Source: Lactarius indigo (Eukaryota; Basidiomycota; Agaricomycetes; Russulales; Russulaceae). From it: a stretch of 64,000 nucleotides of DNA. The stretch spans positions 1-64,000 of the forward strand of contig JAFKAC010000197.1 of assembly GCA_025766275.1 (NCBI GenBank), written 5' to 3'. Below the pieces are notes generated by a model. The model saw only the letters and a program-made list of their open reading frames with translations, had not been told where the DNA came from and ran no database searches. Every line of letters starts with the position of its first letter. Position 1 is the first letter of the stretch. Positions 55,228 through 64,000 of the stretch are shown piece after piece. The position numbers and the translations under genes are program-made.

Positions 55228-55744
55228 CGCCCAGTGGGAAGTCTGTCGATTCGTGTGGGTTATTTTTCGAGCAATACAGATTAAAATTGAGCGCTGGTTA
55301 AATGCTCCGTATAGTCGAAGATTTTAGATAAATACTAGATAGATCCTCCGCTTTCTTGGATTGCTGCTGATAATATTTGAAGAAAATCGAAATAAATCCA
55401 TCGGGATCGGCCACTCGATGTCCCAATTGAATCGACAAAAAACCTCCGAAATCGCCGACTTGTGTGGCCGAAATTCAGGGAACTGCAGAGTGATTTGGTG
55501 CTCACAAAGACTATGATCTAGCGTCGTTATTTTTATTCTATTATCATTACTTCTTTTGTGCGGTGTTGATGTCGACCCTTCTTATTTCACATCCTACTCG
55601 CACCCCGGCTTTTCCTTGTAATATGGATGGCATGAACTTGGAGTTACTTTGCCACCCGCGACCCCCATACCCGCTCTCTGGTCATCACTTTGCGCCTCGC
55701 GCCATAGTGGCGGATGAAACTACTTCGCTTCAAGGGCCAAAGTG
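55228..55744. other. Intergenic
   Basis: 3' flank of the dioxygenase gene. A 60-codon frame (55563-55745) has no recognised motif. Confidence 0.4.
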
Positions 55745-56145
55745 ATGCGGGGCTTCTCCGCTATGTGGCTGCTCGCTGTGTGACGAGCCCGCGAAGGAAG
55801 AGCCCACTGCAATATCATATGTCCTGCGAATCACCTGTTGACTAATTTTCCATACACAAATAAATGCTATACATACGGGCAAATTGTTCCAGCCGCCGTC
55901 GGCCAATTTCATCGGCATAGTCGACGTACAACGCAAGGCGCAGAAGTTCCGCGAGTATGAACTCGTGTTCATCAATTGCTTCGCCATCCCCCCCGGGCCC
56001 CTCCGCTCCGTCCAGAGCGTCGAGAAGGGTGATGTACAAGTCCTGAATACGGAACGCGTGGGCAGTAGCAGCGGGGAGTACCTTTTGGAGGCGAGCGCTT
56101 TCCTTTGTCGATACGCAGTAGTCAATGAACACGAGTCGCCACGCG
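55745..56145 (-). pseudogene. Condensin subunit 3 (CND3/YCG1/CAP-G) fragment
   Basis: The minus strand encodes AWRLVFIDYCVSTKESARL, LPAATAHAFRIQDLY, FILAELLRLALYVDYADEI and GRRRLEQFAR, the HEAT-repeat part of condensin subunit 3, which compacts chromosomes in mitosis. A relic of the next block (DMILQ) is out of frame near 55820. It abuts the UGGT fragment at about 56140-56150 without spacer, in a different frame. Only a short internal piece is present, so it cannot work. Confidence 0.75.
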
Positions 56146-58640
56146 GGCCGAGGGCCTGAAGCAGCTGTGATGCGGTAGCCTTCGAAAGGAGATCCTTAGA
56201 TACAAGGTGAGAGAATAGTGAGGAAACGTGTATGTACCATTCCGGGTTGCTGTTCCGTGATGCGGGGTTATGAAGGAGGGTGAAGCGTGAACGTGCAGAG
56301 CTAGTGCCCTTTTTGAAAGTCTATAAAACTAGGCGATGACGTACGGCGAATGTGAGCACGTCTTGTAAGAAACTCAGGCCATCTTCAGTATCAAGATCGG
56401 CGACCACATAGATGGACAGCAGTACCTGCTCAGAAGCTGCAACACATCGTCAGTGGCCAAGGGAGCTGAGGTTGGGGGCCGACTCGCCAGGGTATAAGAG
56501 ACGCGCAGTCCAGTCTGCTTGTGCAAGTCGGAGAGAATAATCACGCGCACGCCGCCCAGTGGGACGATGTGGCAATTGCGCCCCTTCATAGTGGTAGGCA
56601 AATCGTAGAAATGATTCTTAATGTCGTCCGCCTGATCATCCGTAATTGCACCCGCATAGATCTAACAAAAAAGCAGTTCATCAGATGCCAACTGGGCGCA
56701 GTAACAAAGCGGTGACCTTCTCTTGGAAATACTGAAGAGCCTGCCCGACACTGGTTTGCAGCGGGTTAAGAAAGTTCTGCCCCCATCGGCAATGGGATGG
56801 AGCTTGGGAGACGGGGCAGGGGCTGGGCGTACGTCATTGAGCACGTAATACTTTCCACTGATAAATGTGTGGCCGTTAGGTGACGAGGCCACGTCTGTAC
56901 CCCGCCGTTGTGCATACGCGCGAGCCTTGTTGATCCTCACTTCGAAAAATTCAGAAGTGTGGCCGGCCAGAACATCAAATGACAATTCCTCTCCTCCTTT
57001 GATTTCCTCGCTCCCAACGAGCGCGTCGAATTGCCTCTGCACGTGGGACCAGTCCAATTCTGGCTCTCCCCTGTCCTGTAGATCCAGAATCTGACGTAGA
57101 ATAATGAGCCGGGGTAAAAGTCGTAAGTATGGTCCACGCACAGCACCGAAGAATTGCATAGTCGCAACACGCCCGTATTTCTTCTCCAAGTAGTAGAGCA
57201 CCCTGGCCATCCTTGCGCCCTCTTCCGTCTCAACGATGGGAACAGCTCCAAGGCGAATCGGGTAGGAGTGCTGGATGAGCATCGAGACCGCGTTCGCAAT
57301 GAAGTGCAGGCTTGCTGGTCGAGACAGGTCGAGCACGAACGCGACGTTGAACATGTTGCGACGGACGGTGGGCGCTTGACCTGGATACATCGGGTGCAAG
57401 AGCTTCGTTCGGTCAGTGACGCACAAAAAGAACGCAAAAGGTGGACTTACTGCATGTAAGGATGGCTGCCAGCGTGCGTAGCTGTGCGGGAGTGAGAAGG
57501 CTAGGCATAGTAAGAACTAGGCCACTCACCGGCTATCTTTCGTCATTCCACCAGAAGATAGGATTTCCATCTTACGGACGCTCGCTGGAATCGAAAAGGC
57601 CACCTGTGGCGTCGGCTCTCGGTGAAGAAGTGCCAAATGAGGGATGGGTGACGAGGTCAAACGCTTCTCCAGGTAGGAGGCCAAGGGACGTCAAGGAGAG
57701 CATAAGATCTCTTTCCTTGCGTACTAGACGAAGAAGGCTTCGGGAGGTTATGAGTGGCATCAGTCGGATGTGAGGAACAGTGAAAAGAGGGGAGGGGTGG
57801 GGCATTACCTGTACGGGTTCATCTCGTCTGGGGAAACAGGCACCCCGTTCAACCAGACCGCGCTCACGCCAGGGCGAATCTTGTAAGAATTGGAAGAGAC
57901 TTCCTCTAGGAGGCCGGGCTGCGACGCAATGCGTCGGGTGAGAGAAGTCGCGTATCTTGGGAAGCCATGTACCGGGTGTTTTAATGTTTGGAGCGGGGTC
58001 GGTGATTCGAAGACCAGCTGAGTAGCAAGAATACCAATCTCTTGCACGAAAAGGTCAGCAGGGACGCGACGGATCGCGGCGGGGGAAATGGCGGGATGCT
58101 TACGAGCTATCTCGTCTTTTTTAGAGGCTCGCCGGTGTTCAAGGTCGTGCTGAAGGGGTGTTGTTCTAGAAGGAGGAGGGCGCTATCTAAATCGCCTTCT
58201 TGCATCATCGGCATATACTGTCTGGGCGCCTTCTGATGTGGGGTCTAGTGCCGGTCAGCGTGAGAAGTCGTAAGGGAGAACGACACCAAAAAGTACTTCT
58301 GCTGCGGGACCGTCTATCGTCGAGGGCGAGATAGTCCATGTTTTTCAAGTCCAGGCGTGACGCCGTAGCCAGAGAGATAGCCCCCTTCCCTTACTACATC
58401 GTCAGGAAGGGTGGGTCTTAAGATGTATTGGACTCTCGGAGTGGGACCACTGGACGGCCGTAGGAGGTGTGAGTGGTACCGTCAGAAATTGGTGGATTGG
58501 AAAGAGGCATAGAGGACGGCAGTGCGCGGTGGACTACTCAGAGCCTGACCGGGCGTGGGATATATGCGATTGAAAGCGAGCATGTGGGGCTTCGGAAATG
58601 GTTCACTGGCGCTGCAACGTGAGCACCGCAAGAGCAGAAA
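56145..58640 (-). pseudogene. UDP-glucose:glycoprotein glucosyltransferase (UGGT) fragment
   Basis: N-terminal and thioredoxin-like domains of UGGT, the ER folding sensor, appear in order on the minus strand: AFNRIYPTPGQ and TAVLYASFQSTNF (58570-58485), VQYILRPTLPDD and GYLSGYGV (58420-58350), LKNMDYLALDDR (58340), HGFPRYATSLTRRI and VWLNGVPVSPDEMNPY (57990-57808), RLVRKERDLMLSLTSLG (57730), WWNDE (57550), RRNMFNVAFVLDLSRPASL (57365), LPTTMKGRNCHIVP (56600), YVVADLDTEDGLSFLQD (56400), FTLLHNPASRNSNP (56265), LLSKATASQLLQALGP (56195-56150). Breaks include TGA at 58482-58484, TAA after SSERP and several one-base shifts. Introns are kept, so the copy is DNA-derived. The catalytic C-terminus is absent. 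Confidence 0.87.
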
Positions 58641-58649
58641 CCTGGAGAG

Positions 58650-59450
58650 AGGTTGACGACTCACGAAGACCTCTTTGACGTCTTTAGTTTGGAACGGAGG
58701 GCGGCCGAGGATGAATGTGTAGAGAATGACACCGATCGACCAGATGTCAACTTCAAACTGTGTCCGCTCGCAGTGCCGAACAATACCTCCGGCACAATAG
58801 TTGGGCGTGCCGCAGATGGTCTTCTTTCGCTCCCCGGGGCTCTCGATAAGCGCGGCCAGACCAAAATCGCCAGCTTTGATGCTCATGCCCGCGTTAAGGA
58901 AAAGACTGCCGAGCTTAAGGTAGCGGTGGATGACCTGGTGGGTGTGCATATGGTGGCAGGCACCAATGAGTTGCACCATGAAGAACCGTGCCTCTGGCTC
59001 TGTGAAGACAGCGACGACGGTGGAGCATGCCCATGAGAGAGCCGTGGGACAAAGCTCAAGGGTCATGTATGCGTTCTCGTCGTCCTCAAAGCAACCAATG
59101 AACTGGACGAAGTTGAGGTGGTCTAACGCCTTGTGGATTTTGATCTCTGCGTAAAGCCGGAATGTGTTTGATATTGAGATCAAGGCCGGGTACAGTTAGC
59201 ACGCACCTTGGTTTTAGCTTTCTTGGTCTTGAGCGAGCTCTCCGTCGCGACCTTACAGGCAAGGTAGTTATTGCGGGATTCTCTGACTTGGTACACTCTA
59301 GCGAAGCCGCTCTGTAAGGTTATGATAGGTCCAGAGAGGGTAGAGGTAGGTAGGTGCTTACTTCTCCAAGGAAAGACATTCATTGATATCGCAGGGAACC
59401 CTGCCTCGTCTTGAATGACTTGGGGTGGGGAAGGGGGCTAAACTTTGGCA
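58650..59450 (-). pseudogene. Polo-like kinase (CDC5/PLK) fragment
   Basis: The minus strand encodes the kinase domain from the P-loop (FLGESGFARVYQVRE, split by an intron) through ACKVATESSLKTKKAKTKV, AEIKIHKALDHLNFVQFIGCF, GDFGLAALIE, GERKKTICGTPNY and VDIWSIGVILYTFILGRPPF. The catalytic loop reads HRYLKLG instead of HRDLKLG, so the catalytic Asp is lost, and the APE region is scrambled (CAGGIVRHCE). Polo boxes are missing; UGGT sequence starts right after DVKE. Introns are retained. It is a dead fragment of a cell-cycle kinase. Confidence 0.88.
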
Positions 59451-60059
59451 TTCTGGAAAAGCAGAGAAGGAGATGGTTTCTTTTCATGGGACGTTAGCTT
59501 TGGTGGGACCTCAGGAGGTGGTTATTGATAGCGTTAGATAAGGGGGTTGCATCAATGGGTGGTCGTTGAGGTGGTAGGTGGAGAAATCGGAGCGAGACGA
59601 GTGTGATGGAGATGAGCGTTCATTTGTCACAGATGCCTGACACCAGAGACAACTAGAAAGAATAATCACGACTTGCTGGCCGACTTGCACGCTGTTGAGC
59701 AAGTATAAGGTCCAGTACCTATGCGCGTTTATTATGTGAGCAATTATACCACAAACCATCACATGACCGCGTTCTCCGCCCACTGGAGCGAGACCTTGAC
59801 AGCCGCCACGACCACATATATCGACACCGAACCACGTCCGTCCTGCCATGATCGTGCCTTTGATTTCCTAGTGACGCAGCTTCTTGACTGTCACCGGCCC
59901 AAGCGCATTCGACAAAGAAATTCATGAGTATGTCCCGCTTTCTTGTTTTCCAAAATTCGACCACTAAAAAAATACAACCACGATCGCGAAGTGTATTTCC
60001 AGTCCACTGCACAGGGCGGAACCTAGCTTCTCCATGGGGCACTATTCAGCCTGCCGACC
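59451..60059. other. Unassigned sequence between kinase and RRS1 fragments
   Basis: Open frames on both strands without motif. If the fragments belong to one captured unit, its end may lie here, but I see no terminal structure. Confidence 0.35.
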
Positions 60060-60921
60060 CTCCTTCCATGCGAGGGTCCGCTCGTGTAGCTCGCTGCTCC
60101 CACCGCCCATGACGCAGCTCCCACACGCTAAGCCCCTCAAGCCCAAGCCCCTGATAAAATGGCAACTGTTCGCGCGCGAGAAGGGCATCAACCCGAAGCA
60201 GCAGGGCAAGAAAGTCTGGGATGACGAACGCCAGGCGTAGGTACTGCGCTAGGGGTGGAAGGGGAAGAACAGGGACGAGGAGACACAATAATTACACGAG
60301 GTGCCTGCCAACACTGGTGCGCCCCCTTTTTTTGTGTTTGCCGGGCGGGAGCTGAAATGCCATGACGATGTTGGGTTGGCTTCTACTAGATGCGGGTTAT
60401 GACCCATCCAAGGAGGCACGGGCGGAGTGTGAGGAGCACTGGTGAAGAACGAGCCCCAGCACCTGCGGAATCTCGCCCGGGTCGAGCAGGGGTGGACGAC
60501 GGCGATGGCCGCTGGCCCATAGGTCAACCGTAAGCGGTATGTTGATCACACTCTCGCTACGACACGTATGAGCACGACGAACCTGGGCAAGTTCGGCCCC
60601 GTGCTTGACAGCGAGAAAAGCTAGGCCAGGTGAAATGTAATGTACCGTACGCCTCCCACCTTACTCTCACGCGTTCACTACACCCCCTATATTCATACAG
60701 TGCCACTCGCCCCCAGCTCGAACCAATTGAAAAGTCCGCTGGCGCGTAGAAGATGCGAATCTCATCAAAAAAATAAGAAATGGCACGCCCGGTGGCTCGC
60801 CATTTAAAAAGTCGAAACAGGATCAGGGCGGCGGCAGTGCAAGGGACTTGGTCAACGTGCGCAAGGTGCGATTCGCTTCTGCGGAGAAGGCAGCAGCTGC
60901 GCAAGTCAGGCTCAGGTCGTG
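60060..60921 (+). pseudogene. RRS1 (ribosome biogenesis regulator) fragment
   Basis: Plus-strand sequence encodes LKPKPLIKWQLFAREKGINP and GKKVWDDERQ (60136-60237), then with an in-frame stop WKGKNRDEETQ and EVPANT (60258-60315), KNEPQHLRNLARVEQGW (60444-60494), TLATTRM and LGKFGPVLDSEKS (60551-60620) and VNVRKVRFAS (60853-60882), the order of RRS1, needed for 60S ribosome assembly. TAG codons replace Trp and others, and about 180 bp at 60630-60810 do not fit. Not functional. Confidence 0.75.
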
Positions 60922-60946
60922 AGAGCTGAGGTGATAATGCTATGGC

Positions 60947-61285
60947 TGTCACGCCCACGTGACATCACGGTCACAAGTCGTGCCACGTCGAATCGATTGC
61001 CAGCGAAGTAATCCCTTGCCAGCTGTCTCTGCCACATCTACTGTATGTTTGCCAGCTCATCTGAAGTCCGTAAATACCAGAAAATAGTCACGAAAATCCA
61101 CAGTTTGTACGAGTATAAAGCGTAGTCATAGAGTAGTACATTCCTTGTCTACTCTTCGTTCTGAAATCCAGTCTTGTCCTCTCACTTGCGTGCCATTGAG
61201 CATTCCAAGTCAGCATACTTCACTTGTCATAACACAAGTCTTCGAACTCGACTTAGTCACGGAACGGTCAGCTGGTACCGTGACA
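60947..61285 (+). mobile_element. 5' LTR of gypsy 3
   Basis: 339 bp, TGTCACGCCC to CCGTGACA, homologous to the gypsy 2 LTR. A TATA box (AGTATAAAG near 61114) precedes GTCTACTCTT (61147-61156). After one base, AAGAGTAGAC (61287-61296) follows, the reverse complement, so the primer binding site is again self-complementary. Confidence 0.92.
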
Positions 61286-61314
61286 TAAGAGTAGACCCCT
61301 TATTCTCTCGCTAG

Positions 61315-64000
61315 ACGACACGGCGCACAAGTGTCGTACGAACGAAACTGGCAGAAGCCCCGAACGGACAGTACGCGTACATCGAACCCGCTAATGACAT
61401 AAACGACAGTACCGAAAAGCGACTGGTACTCAGACGAACAGCACCCAACCTCACAGATCTCGCGGTTAAAGGCCTTGTGTGGGAGCACCACAGGGGATAC
61501 ACACTCGAACGAACACCGGACCCAAGCCTCGACGTCGAATATTTCGAAAACGAAAACGCGTGGTACGAAGTACTACTTGATTACCCGGGCTGGGCGACAT
61601 ATAACAGCGCCCGAGTCGAACGACCACACGACTGGGGACTACGCTTGAGATCAGATATCCAAACTACCCCAGTCTACGACTGGCACACCCACCGATTAGC
61701 CGTCGCCGCATTAAAACGAAAAGGAAAGCGTCGTTCACCACAACAACCCCCACCGTTCACACCACTCCCGTTTCCGACAACGACTCCACCCACTCCAATG
61801 GCAAGTGGATCCGGCAGTACACCTTCGGCGACTACGACCAACGGACCCCTCCAAGGGGGAGCGCCCACGTATTTTAATGGAGACAGAGCAAAAAGCGCTC
61901 AATTCCTGCACGAGTTCAACCAATACCGACGAGTAAATCGTACGAACGAACGAATGGTTTCGCCATACCAACGAGTAGCTCTGGCGTTAACTCTTATCCG
62001 GGGACCTGATGTAGAAAACTGGAATCAGTCGCAGGATAAAAAGCTGGACGAGAAAATTAATCACAGCTCGCACCCCATCGCCGAAACCGACGAACGACTA
62101 TGGGACGAATTCGTCATCGACTTCAAAAACGCCTGGACCGATACGCTCAGTAAACAGACCGCCTATGCCAAACTCACTGCCCTGACGATGAGCGGCGAGG
62201 CCATTGACGAATACATTGCCCGATTCGAACAGCTCGCAGAGGCGGCTGGATGGGATATGACAGCTATCGGCACGGTCGACCTGTTTCGACGAGGACTGAA
62301 AAAGGGACTCCTTGTCGCCTGTTTAAAACACGGCGTCATGCCCGTTACGATGGACGACTGGAAGGTCGCCACTCGAGAAGAAGTCCAGCGATTCCGCACC
62401 ATTACTAATTGTGTCGCCGCGCTCGGAAAAGGCGCAGTACCACCACCTAAACCGCCAGCACCCCGACCAGTCACACGAAACGACGTTGTACCAATGGATG
62501 TCGACGCCGTAAGCACGTTCACCCCGCGACAACGAACCCCACAAGAGCAAGCAGAGTGGGAACGTTGTAGGAAGGAAGGACTCTGTTTTCGTTGCAAACA
62601 GGCGGGACATCTCTCGCGTGATTGTCCAAAGAAGAGGATGGGCCCTAGCCGAATTAACGAGGTCGTGGCCTCACCAGTACCGCAACCAATGGTCGCCCCC
62701 GCACCAGCATTAGACAAACAAACGTTGATTAACGGACTATTGGGACTGTCCGGTGCCGATCGAAAGCAAATGATTTCACAAATGCTTATCGAAGTTGGAA
62801 TCGACGACGACGACGAGTTGGAGGACAACGAGACTGCTGAAATTAATGCCCTCTCGTCCACCAACGAAACGACACTCACCATCCCTATTAAAATCGAACA
62901 CGGATACAACGTTCCAGCATTGCTGGACTCCGGAGCTTCACAAAATTTCATCGACCCCGCGCTAGTCCAAAAACTCGGGCTGACCACGGTAAACATACCT
63001 GCTCGACAAGCATATAACGCCGATGGGACCCTTAACACGACTGGGACGATTACCGTCGCATGCCCAGTTCGACTCGTTTGGGGAGTACGCGAGTATAACA
63101 CCCATCTCTACGTCACGACTCTTGGTCGTCCACGCATCATATTAGGGCACGCCTGGTTCAAGGATACTAATCCCGACATCGACTGGGCAAATAATCAGCT
63201 GCTGGGACCACAAAGGCGACTCACCTTCGAGAGACGAGACATTATCAACACCATCGCACAGCAGATGGCAGAAAAATTTGGTTCAAACGGAGCCGAAAAA
63301 TTGCCACCACATTACGAACGATACGCCACCGTTTTCTCGGAGGAAGCCGCCAAACGATTCCCACCCGAACGAATAGACGACCACGTGATCACCCTGATCC
63401 CCGACGCTCCGCCCACACTCCAGTGCAAAATATATCCGCTAAACGCAAAGGAGCTACAGCATTTAGACGAGTTTTTGCACGAACACCTCGAAAAAGGCTA
63501 TATTCGCGAGTCAAAGTCGCATTACGCGTCGTCATTTTTCTTTCTAAAAAAGAAAGATGGCAAACTACGACCTGTCCAAGATTATAAACCGCTGAATAAA
63601 ATTACAGTCAGAGACACCTACCCGATCCCACTGATCTCTAACATCCTGGACCGACTGGCCGATAAGACTCTGTTTACCAAGTTCGATATCCGTTGGGGAT
63701 ATAACAACATCCGCATCAAGGATGGCGACCAGTGGAAAGCCGCGTTTAAAACGCCCCGCGGACTATTCGAACCCATGGTTATGTATTTTGGACTTACGAA
63801 TTCGCCAGCTACTTTCGTATGCGCCATGAACCGAATCTTCCGTTCCTTACTCAACCAGCATCCGGCGGAGCTGTTCATCTATATGGACGACATACTCATT
63901 GCTACTACTCACGACATCCAACGACATCGTCTAATCGTTGACAAAGTCTTGCAGGTTCTCCTCGACGAGAGTTATTTCCTAAAACTCTCGAAGTGCGAAT
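61315..64000 (+). CDS. Gypsy 3 gag-pol, open to the window end (partial)
   Basis: The frame from about 61315 stays open to 64000: acidic leader, capsid domain (LWDEFVIDFKNAWTDTL, 62100-62150), zinc knuckle CFRCKQAGHLSRDC (62584-62625), protease LLDSGAS (62920), RT with the sites of inactivation in gypsy 2 intact: CGA at 63566-63570 and YMDD at 63880-63891. The region after RT lies outside the window. The first in-frame ATG is at 61798 (MASGSG); upstream a conserved GTG (61331) with a one-base deletion behind it replaces a start. Of all elements here this one looks least damaged. Confidence 0.88.

Noticed and set aside
58482..59183. Active protein kinase gene
   Set aside because: The catalytic Asp of HRD is Tyr, the APE motif is scrambled, polo boxes are missing and UGGT sequence follows directly.
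62163..63101. 312-codon minus-strand open frame opposite gypsy 3
   Set aside because: It is the antisense of gag-protease; its Ser/Ala/Thr-rich composition has no motif and the sense strand is clearly coding.

Overview
The window reads as a transposon-dense accessory stretch of an agaricomycete (mushroom-forming basidiomycete) nuclear genome. The grounds are short GT-AG introns (about 45-70 nt), chromodomain Ty3/gypsy and UBN2-type Ty1/copia elements, a Plavaka transposase remnant, DUF6589 and DUF6698 relatives, Spt5-like and WD40/TM paralogues, and a TET/JBP-type dioxygenase. These families are typical of Agaricomycetes. I saw no tRNA, rRNA or bacterial-type gene organisation.

Layout. 1-1204: a tandem repeat split by a solo copia LTR. 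1205-4639: a decayed gypsy element (+). 4640-5148: an LTR that joins two unrelated elements. 5149-14140: two copia elements on the minus strand, head to tail, sharing one LTR. The left one is truncated and carries another solo LTR; the right one is full length with one nonsense codon. 14832-15411: solo gypsy LTR. 15997-23691: a solo LTR with a complete gypsy element (16313-23445, minus strand) nested in it. 24000-24507: another solo LTR. 25500-30017: a large orphan gene with seven exons and an intact 1,288-codon frame. Its fifth intron holds an array of palindromes. 31026-32016: a tRNA-headed SINE. 32644-33230: solo LTR. 33700-36950: Plavaka pseudogene (minus) with a solo LTR. 37291-38937: DUF6698-like remnant. 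40185-40905: an apparently perfect 344-bp inverted repeat, directly followed by a second palindrome array (to 41420). 41539-45902: WD40/TM gene remnant, a small unknown gene and an intact REB1/TTF1-like Myb gene. 46487-49100: an unknown gene with 65-residue repeats and a 5'-truncated LINE. 49104-52067: DUF6589 pseudogene ending in a fold-back element. 52370-53110: Spt5-like remnant. 53537-55227: intact TET/JBP-like dioxygenase (500 aa). 55745-59450: a mosaic of Polo kinase, UGGT and condensin fragments in one orientation. 60060-60921: RRS1 remnant. 60947-64000: a second gypsy element (+) with an open frame to the window end.

Most mobile-element genes here are dead. Where one copy can be compared with another, the killing changes are mostly CpG transitions (CGA to TGA stops, and the YMDD Asp to Asn). 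The two LTRs of the nested gypsy element differ at six sites, five of them CpG transitions. That fits methylation of repeats followed by deamination. The one enzyme in the window that could act on methylcytosine, the TET/JBP-like dioxygenase, has an intact frame, as do the REB1-like gene and the orphan gene. The gypsy elements whose leaders are visible appear to be self-primed: the base sequence next to the LTR is complementary to the LTR near the inferred RNA 5' end, as known for Tf1/sushi elements.

Exon models were built by eye from splice signals and frame agreement. No similarity search was run, and family names rest on recognition of motifs.
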